Shown one piece after another: positions 47,150-55,912 of a stretch of DNA of 64,000 nucleotides (its first letter is position 1; every line of letters begins with the position of its first letter). A model generated the notes under the pieces. The model did no database searches. It was not told the origin of the DNA and saw nothing but the letters and a program-made list of their open reading frames with translations. The DNA comes from Psychrobacter celer (GTDB lineage Bacteria; Pseudomonadota; Gammaproteobacteria; Pseudomonadales; Moraxellaceae). The stretch spans positions 87,530 through 151,529 of the forward strand of contig NZ_JABASU010000006.1 in NCBI RefSeq assembly GCF_016107555.1, written 5' to 3'. The position numbers and the translations under genes are program-made.

Positions 47150-48439
47150 ATGCCCCTTGTTTATCGCCTAAAATATGTCAATGTCTGGTCGGTCATGGTC
47201 GGCCTGATAACCGCTATGAGCTCAAGCGCTTGTGACGATCAACCAACCGTCAGTCAAACGGACGTTATAAAAAAGCCGTTGGTCATGGAGGCCAAGATAC
47301 CAAGTACCGCGGCTGTGATAGAGTGCGCGCAGCTGACGCCCAAGCAAACTGTGATGATAAAAGGCCATCAGATCCTGAGCAAAAGCTGCGACTTAACAGG
47401 TCAATCGATACGTTTTGAGCTCAGTGACTCTCATAGCTCGCTTGACTGTCAAGGGGCGCAGCTTAGCCCCAGCGCCGATGATTCATCAAAGGCCAGCGCT
47501 ATTATGATTAAACCAAAGACGGATGCTGCTATCGAAGATATCACTGTTGCTAATTGTCATATAACAGGCTACGGCCATGCGCTGCACATTCGCCAATACA
47601 GCCATCCCAATCAGCGTTATACGCGCGGCGTTATCGACCCTACTGCCAATCGCGCGCTGGCACCGAGAGATATCCGTGTCATCAATGTCAGCAGTCAGAA
47701 TAGTATTAATAGCGGCATGTTTGTCGGCGATCATGTACACGGCGTGAGCTTTGAGCATGTGCGTATTCAAAACGCTGGCACGGTTGGGTTATATTTAGAG
47801 TTTGGAAGTCGCGACAATGTCATCAAAGACTCTGTGTTTGTCGGTAATGGTTTTCGCACGTTTAAGCCCAATCGTGAAGCCATCGCGGTGGACTCATCAA
47901 GCAACAATCGTATTGAGAATAATCAGTTTATACACAATGGCGCAGGCAGTATCTTGCTCTATCGCAACTGCTTTGAGCATGCTGATGACCCGTCGCGCAG
48001 CAATCATTTCAAACGCACCGAGTCGAGTCGTGACAATATTATTCGCGGTAATGTTTTTCAAAATGAGCCAGTGGGCGTGTGGGTAGCGTCAAGGCAATCG
48101 CGCAACCTAAAAGGGTTTGAATGCGGCGCGTATTTGGTCAAGCAAACGCTGTTTGCCAGCTATCACTTAGACAGTGCTAAAGACAATCAAATCATCAATA
48201 ACCAGTTTACCCAAGTCGAGCAGGGCGTTATTGTGGAAGATGATGGCACGCTGATTAGGGATAACACGTTCGCCGCCGACGTTCGTTTGCCCATTCAGGT
48301 TGGTTCAAAAATTCGCGAAGACACTGCCGCAGGGCCAGTCAAACATACACTGATCAACAACAATACGTTCGCTGATAAAACCATAAAGCAAGCAATTGAC
48401 ATTCGAGCCGCCAGCAAAACGGCCACCCAGATTGAGTAG
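47150..48439 (+). CDS. Exported right-handed beta-helix protein
   Basis: 429 residues. The N-terminus has a basic start, a hydrophobic run (VWSVMVGLITAMSSS) and a Cys at residue 28 (SSAC-DDQ), so it may be a lipoprotein with a non-ideal lipobox. From residue about 110 on, the sequence follows the parallel beta-helix pattern with many Asn ladders: SSNNRIENNQFIHNGAGSILLYRNC, RDNIIRGNVFQNEPVGVWVA, KDNQIINNQFTQVEQGVIVEDDGTLIRDNTF. This is the NosD/pectate-lyase-like fold; members bind or cut polysaccharides. No catalytic set is recognisable. It stands alone between convergent and divergent neighbours. Confidence 0.82.
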   Translation: MPLVYRLKYVNVWSVMVGLITAMSSSACDDQPTVSQTDVIKKPLVMEAKIPSTAAVIECAQLTPKQTVMIKGHQILSKSCDLTGQSIRFELSDSHSSLDCQGAQLSPSADDSSKASAIMIKPKTDAAIEDITVANCHITGYGHALHIRQYSHPNQRYTRGVIDPTANRALAPRDIRVINVSSQNSINSGMFVGDHVHGVSFEHVRIQNAGTVGLYLEFGSRDNVIKDSVFVGNGFRTFKPNREAIAVDSSSNNRIENNQFIHNGAGSILLYRNCFEHADDPSRSNHFKRTESSRDNIIRGNVFQNEPVGVWVASRQSRNLKGFECGAYLVKQTLFASYHLDSAKDNQIINNQFTQVEQGVIVEDDGTLIRDNTFAADVRLPIQVGSKIREDTAAGPVKHTLINNNTFADKTIKQAIDIRAASKTATQIE

Positions 48440-48482
48440 CCGTCAGGACAATAGGATAAGCATTTGGTAAATGGGCTGTGCT

Positions 48483-49271
48483 TTATTTGGCACCCACTTT
48501 GGTATTTACCCAGCGGATCACAGGATCAGGCGTGACTTGTGAGAGGGTCTGAAAGACTTTGGCTGGCATGCCGACCGAGTAATGCGTGCTTTTGAGTTTA
48601 CGATTGGGGCGGGTGGTCAGTTTGCACAGAGTCTTTGCCACATCATTGACAGTCAAATTGATACCCAAGCGCTCAATACTGGTGACACTAAGATCCTCTG
48701 TCATGTCTGATTTTACCCACAGCGGCATGACATCAATGACCTTGATACCAAGGCGGTCATACTCGATATTTAGCCCTTCGGTAAGTCCACGGACAAAAAA
48801 CTTGCTGGCAGAATACGCCGCAACCTCGGGCTGGCCGTAAATGGCCGAGGCCGAGGAGACATTGACGATTTTACCATTGGTGCTATCCGCCAAATAAGGC
48901 GCAAGCTTATGACAGCCGATAAGCACGCCTTTACAATTAACATCGACTAAGGCCAGCTGCTCTTGCAAATCAGTCGTCGGCAAAGTGCCACTGACCAACA
49001 CGCCTGCGTTATTGATTAGCACATCGATACTGCCAAAATGATCAATCATTTGTGTGATGGCGTCGTCCCATAGCTCAGGCTGGGTGACATCTAATTTGCC
49101 GATAATGACACGGTTTTTTTTCAGCGCTTTTTTAAAGGCTTTGTCGCCGATGGCATCCTCAATCGTGGCTGTATTGGTCGCAAACAGGCCGACGTTGTGG
49201 CCTTTTTCTGCCAGTTTTTTTGCGGTGGCCAGACCGATACCACGTGAGGCGCCAGTGATTAAGATATTCAT
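48483..49271 (-). CDS. Short-chain dehydrogenase/reductase
   Basis: 262 residues, classical SDR. Cofactor motif TGASRGIGLATAKKL at residues 6-20, NNAG at about 88, catalytic Ser in VNVSSASAIYG, and the Tyr-Lys pair in YSASKFF. A Thr/Arg-rich cofactor region (GLFATNTATIEDA) leaves NAD or NADP preference open. Substrate unknown. The C-terminus has a weakly hydrophobic tail (VGMPAKVFQTLSQVTPDPVIRWVNTKVGAK). Convergent with the beta-helix gene. Confidence 0.9.
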   Translation of the reverse strand: MNILITGASRGIGLATAKKLAEKGHNVGLFATNTATIEDAIGDKAFKKALKKNRVIIGKLDVTQPELWDDAITQMIDHFGSIDVLINNAGVLVSGTLPTTDLQEQLALVDVNCKGVLIGCHKLAPYLADSTNGKIVNVSSASAIYGQPEVAAYSASKFFVRGLTEGLNIEYDRLGIKVIDVMPLWVKSDMTEDLSVTSIERLGINLTVNDVAKTLCKLTTRPNRKLKSTHYSVGMPAKVFQTLSQVTPDPVIRWVNTKVGAK

Positions 49272-49291
49272 AATAAGTGACTCGGTGATTT

Positions 49292-49341
49292 GGGTGTGTC
49301 CCCATTTTTATTACCCTTGTCAAAATGAGGACACGCCCTAG
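49292..49341. repeat. Palindromic intergenic repeat, GGGCGTGTCCTCATTTT family, copy 4
   Basis: 50 bp. The left arm GGGTGTGTCCCCATTTT is inverted against AAAATGAGGACACGCCCTAG, with about 13 bp between them. It is 20 bp upstream of the SDR start codon, so it lies in its leader or promoter. Confidence 0.8.
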
Positions 49342-49476
49342 CTGTAATGGATAAGTCGAGAGCAAGTGGATATCAGAGATATGTGTGCTCGGGCATTGAT
49401 CCAGTATAGCAAATCTGGCGGCAAGTATTGATAGGCAGCGCGGCACAGCGGCTTTGGCCGAGGTTAGATCAGATAT

Positions 49477-50019
49477 CTATGCTGAATGTGACACCGCGTG
49501 AGAGTGCGATAGGTCTACGCGCGCTGAGGAACAGTCATAGTCGCTTAACGTAAAGCGCCATAGGTATATCAAGGCAATGGAATAGATGGCGGTTTCTGAT
49601 AGCTCCTCGATCACCACGCCAAAGGTTTCAGGTATGCCAATCATGTTTTCGCCCATGTATTCTAGTAGTGCCAGTACCGCTACCGTCAAATATAACGATA
49701 TGGGCACACGTTTTAATACTGCCAAAAGATAGTGCCATGAGTAAGCCAGTAGCCCAACAATCATCAGGTAGACGACGGTTAGCACACAATCTTCCCACCA
49801 GTCATAGGGCTGGCTTAGCAATAAAAAATCAGCTGGAATAAAAAGATCGGGTAAGTAGTTTAGCTCGCGGCGTATGACCGCAAAAAACACCAGCACTGCC
49901 GCCAACCAAAACGCTTCAGTTTTTTTGCTATGACTGCGCCGAAAATACTGTAGACAGCGTATCCAGCAAGCGAACAATATAATAATGCCAGGGGCTTCGA
50001 TAAGACCATCTGTAATCAA
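49477..50019 (-). CDS. Integral membrane protein of unknown function
   Basis: 180 residues with about five hydrophobic segments (IEAPGIIILFACWI, AFWLAAVLVFFAVI, CVLTVVYLMIVGLLAYSW, LYLTVAVLALLEYM, AIYSIALIYLWRF). Between TM2 and TM3 lies the polar loop RRELNYLPDLFIPADFLL. I do not recognise the family. The tail is short and polar, with Ser-His pairs. GGAG lies 12 bases before the ATG. Downstream of the terminator of the putative outer-membrane protein gene, so transcribed on its own. Confidence 0.72.
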   Translation of the reverse strand: MITDGLIEAPGIIILFACWIRCLQYFRRSHSKKTEAFWLAAVLVFFAVIRRELNYLPDLFIPADFLLLSQPYDWWEDCVLTVVYLMIVGLLAYSWHYLLAVLKRVPISLYLTVAVLALLEYMGENMIGIPETFGVVIEELSETAIYSIALIYLWRFTLSDYDCSSARVDLSHSHAVSHSA

Positions 50020-50043
50020 AATAAGGACTCCAGATTTTGCAAT

Positions 50044-50069
50044 AAAAAAAGTGAGCGCTAAGGCTCACT
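50044..50069 (-). terminator. Terminator of the putative outer-membrane protein gene
   Basis: On the minus strand GTGAGCC / GCGCTCAC-type stem followed by TTTTTTT. It is located about 210 bp after the stop at 50281. Confidence 0.7.
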
Positions 50070-50280
50070 TCCAATCACAAGTAATATAAAAACAAAGATA
50101 TAAAATAGAGATACAGCGTTATTATACGCTTGATTATCCATAAATGGCATTATGAAACATAACTAATTGGTCATAACTAATTGTTAATATTTACAAAATA
50201 GTCAACACTGTTTCACAGATGGCAGTATGTTATTTGTCTTGTGCCGGCAGCCAAGCGAGACAGCAATGAGCTATCGCGAG

Positions 50281-51447
50281 CTAAAACAGTGCCTCCATGC
50301 GTAATAGTGCTGATGGGTAGTGGTCTTTGTTTTCTGTTTTGTCATTATAATAGTTTAGCTCTGTCTGCACGTAGAGCCACTCCCGCCAAATCGGCTGACG
50401 GTAGGTGATGGCTGGGCCATAGCTATTGAGCAGTGATTTGTTTTTGTCAAAATAACCACTGGTCGAAATACCATAGGCCAGTTGCTTTTCTTCACCGAGC
50501 TGATGGACTTGTCTTAGATCATGGCTCCAGTCGGTATCCTCCCTGCTATCCTGATTGCGGTAGCGCACGGTAGTACGGTTGTTAAGAAAGCGTGCTGCAT
50601 CAGCGCCATATCGCAAGGTGAGTCCGCCTTTGGCGTAGTGTTCGCTGTCGAGGCCATAACGATAAAAGCTATCGGTGGTTACTTTTAGCTTCTCGTTTTG
50701 GTACCAGTCTCGATCGACACTGACTTTGACATACAGATCATCAAGTGAGCGTACGCCGACATCGACATCTGTTTTGACGCCCAATTGCTCTTCGATCTCA
50801 TCGTTAAAGCGTGACCAGCGCAGCGCAATAGAGGCGTTATCTTCACGAGTCTTTTTACTATTGATTAATCTATCAGAGCTTTCGGTATCGGCCTGATAAG
50901 CCGCTCCTGTCGCGCTTTGTCGCAAAAAATCATCATCATCCAAGTCTTCATCACCGATAATCAAGCTTAGGCGGCGCTCTAAGACCGGTAAGCGTAAACG
51001 TCCACGAACCCGAGGCTCGACGCTCACATCACTGCCTGATAGTGGGTCATTGGCCCAGCGCGTGTCTAGCACCAGTCGTAGGCTCGCGGTAGCAGGCGCC
51101 TTTGGGTCAGGCTCACCAAACCACCCGTCCATTTCGTGCGCCCATTCGTCTAGCTGCGCTTTTGCGTCTTGTCGCCGCTCATCGGCCCAGCCCCATTGTG
51201 CTGAGGAGTCAAAGGGCTGTGGCGCGGCAAGTGGTGTGCGCGCTTGATAGCCTAGCTGTTGATAGGCTGTGTCTGTTGTATTGACATCACCGACCTGAGG
51301 ACTGGATGAAGGGTGGGCGGTGTCTTGATGTTTTGCCGGTATGGCGGCGCTATGATCAGCCAACGCTGGCGTGCACAGGCTCAGCGCAGCTAAAGCGGCA
51401 TAAGTCAAAGTATGACGAGTCATTGTGGTAAGGCTTGAGGGTTTCAT
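50281..51447 (-). CDS. Putative outer-membrane beta-barrel protein
   Basis: 388 residues. Signal peptide RHTLTYAALAALSLCTPALA, cleaved at ALA-D near residue 31. A Pro/Ser-rich disordered stretch follows. From residue about 120 on there are alternating aromatic and polar strands (RLVLDTRWANDPLSGSDVSVEPRVRGRLRLPV, IALRWSRFNDEIEEQLGVKTDVDVGVR, EWLYVQTELNYYNDKTE). The last residue is Phe (LRMEALF), the usual beta-barrel assembly signal. I cannot name a family. No ribosome binding site is obvious; ATG 51423 is an alternative start. Confidence 0.72.
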   Translation of the reverse strand: MKPSSLTTMTRHTLTYAALAALSLCTPALADHSAAIPAKHQDTAHPSSSPQVGDVNTTDTAYQQLGYQARTPLAAPQPFDSSAQWGWADERRQDAKAQLDEWAHEMDGWFGEPDPKAPATASLRLVLDTRWANDPLSGSDVSVEPRVRGRLRLPVLERRLSLIIGDEDLDDDDFLRQSATGAAYQADTESSDRLINSKKTREDNASIALRWSRFNDEIEEQLGVKTDVDVGVRSLDDLYVKVSVDRDWYQNEKLKVTTDSFYRYGLDSEHYAKGGLTLRYGADAARFLNNRTTVRYRNQDSREDTDWSHDLRQVHQLGEEKQLAYGISTSGYFDKNKSLLNSYGPAITYRQPIWREWLYVQTELNYYNDKTENKDHYPSALLRMEALF

Positions 51448-51900
51448 GATGGCAGATAGTCGCCTGTAGGCAAAACTGGAAAATAATCATGCTATATTGA
51501 CCGATTTCCCAACAGTTGACAAGGCGTATGCGGTCACGCGCATCGATATGTGGTTATAGGACGGCGATAACTATATTGACAAATAAAAGATAACAAATCG
51601 CAAATCACAAATCAGAAAGAGGCCAAGCAGGCCGCTCAGCCCTTTTGTGGGTCAATGGTAATAGATGCTATATAGTGAGTTCAGTATAAAAACGATACAG
51701 TGGGACTGGGATAAATTTTACGCAGCATCGAGCAGCGCAGGCACAGCACGTAAGGAAAATTTATACCAGTTCCACGTTGACATATAATGTATCTGTTTTA
51801 TTGAGAATCGACTATAGTCAATCCGCCATGAAATGAGTACAGTAGCACGCCCTAATTCGATAGTATTTATCGTAGCGGGTGCAATATCTTCTTTGGGCGA
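51448..51900. other. Intergenic region with an intact MITE-like element
   Basis: 453 bp. The central part (51671-51816) is the best-preserved copy of the 146-bp repeat. To its right, AGCACGCCCTA near 51844 matches the outer end of the palindromic family. No ORF and no clear polA terminator. Confidence 0.6.
51671..51816. repeat. MITE-like 146-bp repeat, copy 3 (best preserved)
   Basis: Imperfect terminal inverted repeats: it begins TATAGTGAGTTCAGTATAAA and its right end, read inward, begins TATAGTCGATTCTCAATAAA. Internal inverted blocks GTGGGACTGG and CCAGTTCCAC flank a core GCAGCATCGAGCAGCGCAGG. No coding capacity. The two other copies in this window align over most of its length. Confidence 0.82.
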
Positions 51901-54855
51901 TTAATGTGCCTCGTCCCAATTGGCGCCGCTATCTGTTTCTACCAGTAATGGTACGGCAAAGTCGACTTGCCAGCCTTTTTCAGCCGCAGTGGTCGTTAAC
52001 ACATCTTGCATCGCATCGGTGATAAGCTGACTAATTTCATCGACCTTATCGCTATCAACTTCAAATACCAACTCATCATGGACTTGCAGCAGCATTTTGG
52101 CTTGATCTTTGGGCAATACCTTATCGACAGCAATCATGGCAAGCTTGATAATATCAGCGGCAGAGCCTTGTAGTGGAGCGTTGATCGCGGCTCGCTCAGC
52201 GCCTTGCTTGACCATGCGGTTGCTATGAGTGATATCGGGCGTGTAGAGCTTACGGCCCAATATCGTCTCGACATAGCCTTGCTCATAAGCGCTGGCTCGC
52301 GTGTTGATCATATAGTTTTTGACACCAGGATAGCGCTCAAAATACATGTCGATATATTCTTGCGCCTCACCGCGGCTCATCTGTAGCTGTTTGGCAAGGC
52401 CAAAGGCACTCATGCCGTAGAGTAGACCAAAGTTAATGGCTTTGGCGTTGCGGCGCTCGGTCGCAGTTACCTCAGCGACTTCTTTACCTAGCACTTCTGC
52501 TGCGGTGGCTGCGTGAATGTCCAGACCTTCATTAAAGGCTTGTGTCAAGTTTTTGTCGCCTGAGAAATGTGCCATCAGACGCAGCTCAATCTGTGAGTAA
52601 TCCGCCGCCAAGATAACGCGACCTGCTGGCGCGATAAAGGCTTGGCGAATCAAGCGGCCGGTGGCAGTACGAATTGGGATGTTTTGCAAGTTAGGATCCG
52701 TCGATGAGAGTCGTCCGGTGCTGGTCAGCGCTTGATGATAGCTGGTATGTACGCGGTCGCTCTGGGCGTCTGCGACATTGGCCAGCGCATCGGTATAGGT
52801 GCTTTTAAGCTTAGACAGCCCGCGATACTCAAGGACAATCTCGACCAATGGGTGATCAATCTTTGACAGTATCGCTTCGCCAGTCGAGTATTGGCCTGAC
52901 TTGGTTTTTTTGCCGCCAGGGATGCCCAGCTTATCAAACAGCATCTCACCCAGCTGCTTTGGCGAGCCAAGGTTAAATTCTTCGCCAGCAATTTCATAAG
53001 CGCGTTTTTCGAGCGCGATGATTTCTTCATCAAACCGCTCTGATAGCTCATTTAAAAACGAGCGCTTGATTAAGATACCGTTTGCTTCCATTTGGCACAG
53101 TATCTCGGCCGTTGGAATCTCTAACTCGTGCAGCAGTTTGGCATTATTTTCGTCATCAGACAGTTTTTTATGAAAGATATCAAACAGCTGATAAGTGATA
53201 TCGGCATCTTCACAAGCATAGTCGCTGGCGATATCGATGGCCACCTGATCAAAGGTGACTTGTTTGGCGCCTTTACCCGCGACATCTTCAAAGCTGATCG
53301 TTTGCGTCTGTAGATAGTGGCGTGCCAGATCATCCATACCGTGGCGAGTGATGGCGGCATTGATGACGTAGCTTGCCAGCATGGTATCCATCGCCCAGTT
53401 ATTGGGGCTGGCGTGAATCGCGCCGATCAAGTCGATATCATAATGACTTAACACATGAGCGTCGTATTTGAGGTGCTGGCCGATTTTACCGATATTTGGG
53501 TTTTCTAAGATAGGCTTTAAACGCGCCAGTACCGTATCGCGACCCAGCTGCTTGGCGGTCAGCTCATCCCCTTCTAAACGATGAGTTAGCGGTACATAGT
53601 AGGCTTCGTGCGCTTGCAGTGCAAAAGACAGGCCGACGATTTCGGCTTGTCGCCAATAGACGCTGGTGGTCTCGGTATCGATGACGAAGTGCGGCGCGGC
53701 TTCTAGTCGTTTGACCAAGCTATCAAAAGCAGGTGCGTCTAAAATCGTATGCCATGCGCTATCGCGACTTTTGCTATCGGTGATATTGTCGATAGTGCTT
53801 GACTGTAAGGATTTAGCGATTTGCGCTTGTGATTCACTATCGGCCTGAGCGTGCGCCACGCTTTGTGAGCCATTGGCAGGGTGGTTTGGATGATCAAGCG
53901 AGGCCAGCTCGTTTCGAAACTCAAGCTCTGTGTACAGAGCGCGTAGCTCATCGATATGGGCGCACGGGTCGGTATTGATTTTTAGATCGGTCCAGTCTTG
54001 GCCAATCTCTAAATCGGTGACGATAGTGGCCAACTGCGCGTTGAACGGAATGTCATCGGCATACTCGACCAGATTTTTGCCAGCACGGCCTTTGATATCG
54101 GCGACATTGGCCAGCATGGCATCGATATTACCGTATTTATTGAGCAAATCTTTGGCGGTTTTTTTGCCGATGCCCGGTACGCCTTTGATGCCATCTGATG
54201 AGTCGCCCATCAACGTCAAAAAATCGATCATCTGATGAGGCTCAATCCCGAATTTTTCGACCACGCCTGCGCCATCAGTAATTTTGCCCGTAAAACTGTC
54301 TTCTAGTATCACGCAGTCATTAATCAGCTGCATCATGTCTTTGTCACCTGTCGAGATTACCACGTGATGACCTTCAGCGACGGCGCGATAGGCCAGCGTA
54401 CCGATGATGTCGTCGGCTTCTGCGCCCTCAATACGCAGTAGTGGAATTCCAAGCGCGGCAACCAAGCGATGAATATACGGAATCTGCTCAGCCAGCTCTA
54501 CATCCATTTTGGGGCGATTGGCTTTGTACTCTTCAGACATCGCATGGCGAAAGGTCGGTGATTTGGTATCAAAACACACCGCCATATGGGTGGGGTGATA
54601 GCGGCGCATCAGTTTTAATAGCGCATTTAACGTACCGCGTATGGCGTTGGTGATGAGGCCTTGCGAGTTTTGCATGGTCTTTGGCAAGGCGTGATAAGTA
54701 CGAAACAGGTAGTAAGAGCCGTCGACCAAGATAAAAGGTGGTTGCTCTTTATCCACATGACTGGTGTCCATCGTTGCGACGTTGGGCATACAGGCAAAGT
54801 CTGGCAAGGTGTTTGGATTGATGGGCGAGTGGGAATTGTGGTCGTTGTCAGTCAT
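51901..54855 (-). CDS. polA: DNA polymerase I
   Basis: 984 residues, all three activities present. 5'-3' exonuclease at residues 40-310 (DGSYYLFRTYHALP, GAEADDIIGTLA, STGDKDMMQL, GDSSDGIKGVPGIGKKTA). 3'-5' exonuclease at about 380-570 with FVIDTETTSV and YACEDADITYQL, so the DEDD metal ligands are kept and proofreading is likely. Polymerase motifs: A DYSQIELRLMAHFSG, B RRNAKAINFGLLYG, C LQVHDELVFEV. A Ser/Gln-rich linker (about 325-365) and a polar 30-residue N-terminal extension make it longer than E. coli PolI (928). It functions in Okazaki fragment processing and repair. Confidence 0.98.
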   Translation of the reverse strand: MTDNDHNSHSPINPNTLPDFACMPNVATMDTSHVDKEQPPFILVDGSYYLFRTYHALPKTMQNSQGLITNAIRGTLNALLKLMRRYHPTHMAVCFDTKSPTFRHAMSEEYKANRPKMDVELAEQIPYIHRLVAALGIPLLRIEGAEADDIIGTLAYRAVAEGHHVVISTGDKDMMQLINDCVILEDSFTGKITDGAGVVEKFGIEPHQMIDFLTLMGDSSDGIKGVPGIGKKTAKDLLNKYGNIDAMLANVADIKGRAGKNLVEYADDIPFNAQLATIVTDLEIGQDWTDLKINTDPCAHIDELRALYTELEFRNELASLDHPNHPANGSQSVAHAQADSESQAQIAKSLQSSTIDNITDSKSRDSAWHTILDAPAFDSLVKRLEAAPHFVIDTETTSVYWRQAEIVGLSFALQAHEAYYVPLTHRLEGDELTAKQLGRDTVLARLKPILENPNIGKIGQHLKYDAHVLSHYDIDLIGAIHASPNNWAMDTMLASYVINAAITRHGMDDLARHYLQTQTISFEDVAGKGAKQVTFDQVAIDIASDYACEDADITYQLFDIFHKKLSDDENNAKLLHELEIPTAEILCQMEANGILIKRSFLNELSERFDEEIIALEKRAYEIAGEEFNLGSPKQLGEMLFDKLGIPGGKKTKSGQYSTGEAILSKIDHPLVEIVLEYRGLSKLKSTYTDALANVADAQSDRVHTSYHQALTSTGRLSSTDPNLQNIPIRTATGRLIRQAFIAPAGRVILAADYSQIELRLMAHFSGDKNLTQAFNEGLDIHAATAAEVLGKEVAEVTATERRNAKAINFGLLYGMSAFGLAKQLQMSRGEAQEYIDMYFERYPGVKNYMINTRASAYEQGYVETILGRKLYTPDITHSNRMVKQGAERAAINAPLQGSAADIIKLAMIAVDKVLPKDQAKMLLQVHDELVFEVDSDKVDEISQLITDAMQDVLTTTAAEKGWQVDFAVPLLVETDSGANWDEAH

Positions 54856-55054
54856 AGAGGGTCACTTATCAAGTATTTGGCAGCAGGTATTGATTGGATA
54901 ATAAAATATGGGATAAAAACAAGCATTAGGTAAAAAGATACCCTCATTATAACGATAAAATACCTTCTTGCCGAATGAATGACAAACGAATAAGACGAGC
55001 CAATAAAAGTCGCGATGTGTACAAGATGCGTACAAACAAAAGTGCCAGACAATA

Positions 55055-55086
55055 AAAAAGAACCCAGACTCGCTGCGTTCTTTTTA
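55055..55086. terminator. Terminator downstream of ohr
   Basis: AAAAAGAAC / GTTCTTTTT inverted repeat with a 13-base loop. It ends the leftward ohr transcript and separates it from polA. Confidence 0.75.
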
Positions 55087-55120
55087 TGCTTCGTGACACT
55101 ATAGTAGAGTAGCCGAGAAC

Positions 55121-55534
55121 TTATTGAACCTCTGATGTCACCTCGACGTCGATATTGCCGCGCGTGGCTTTTGAATATGGGCAGACTTGGTGGGCTTTTT
55201 CGACCAGCTTTTGGAACTCATCAGCAGATAGCTCAGTGTTTTTGCCAATCACGTGGATTTTTGCCGCCAGCTTATAGTCGTGCCCTTCGCCTTGCATCAG
55301 GTCCACTTCTACTTCGGTGGTTGAGTCAAATTTGGCTTTTTCCATTTGTTTGACCGCGCCTAATGCGCCATCAAAACAAGCGCTGTAACCCATGGCAAAT
55401 AGCTGCTCTGGGTTATTGCCGTCTTTGCCAGAGCCGGGCGGTACCATATTGATACTCAGATCGCTATCAGCGAGACTGGCTGAGCCTGCACGGCCGCCGG
55501 TGGTTGTAGCTTTAGTAGAATATAACGTTTTCAT
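55121..55534 (-). CDS. ohr: Organic hydroperoxide resistance protein Ohr
   Basis: 137 residues, OsmC/Ohr fold; thiol peroxidase reducing organic hydroperoxides, recycled by lipoyl proteins. Both catalytic cysteines are present (GYSACFDGAL and HQVCPYSKATRGNIDV), with the conserved Arg/Glu network (GGRAGSASLADSDL; NPEQLFAMGYSACF). The N-terminus MKTLYSTKATTTGGRAG is typical. Usually controlled by the MarR-type repressor OhrR; no ohrR is in the window, but a striking tandem repeat lies upstream. Confidence 0.96.
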   Translation of the reverse strand: MKTLYSTKATTTGGRAGSASLADSDLSINMVPPGSGKDGNNPEQLFAMGYSACFDGALGAVKQMEKAKFDSTTEVEVDLMQGEGHDYKLAAKIHVIGKNTELSADEFQKLVEKAHQVCPYSKATRGNIDVEVTSEVQ

Positions 55535-55912
55535 AACACATCCTTTGTTGTTGGTTTTGTCGCTCGTGGTGAGCTTTATTGATTTAGAAACTATTGTATT
55601 AAAATTGATTTAGAAACTATTGTATTAAAGACTTATATAAATACGATTGTAGGTGCGAGCGTCGAATAAAGGCTGGTAAGCTCGTATTGTTTTTATCCAT
55701 GGTAGCAAGCTATTTGATGCGCACAATGGGTCAGGCGTAAACATATATAAAAAGTTTGTAAATATACAAACAGTGTGCGCATAACAAAACAGCGTTGATA
55801 TATAAATAATGAGGGTATTGAGGTAAACTAATCACATCAATATCGCTGTTTGATCCTCAGTGTAGATGACAACAAATGGCAATCGACCTGACCATGACAA
55901 GGATACTACTTA
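55535..55912. other. Divergent intergenic region ohr / lipoprotein
   Basis: 378 bp. The ohr-proximal part holds the 26-bp tandem repeat; the rest is AT-rich. ACAAGGATACTACTTA before 55913 is the lipoprotein ribosome binding site. No ORF. Confidence 0.5.
55578..55629 (-). promoter_or_regulatory. Tandem 26-bp repeat upstream of ohr, candidate OhrR operator
   Basis: Two perfect, directly adjacent copies of a 26-bp unit (55578-55603 and 55604-55629) beginning ATTGATTTAGAAAC and ending TATTGTATTAAA. They lie 44-95 bp upstream of the ohr start, where promoter and operator are expected. AT-rich sites containing TTGTA/TACAA are typical of OhrR-type MarR regulators. Confidence 0.6.
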
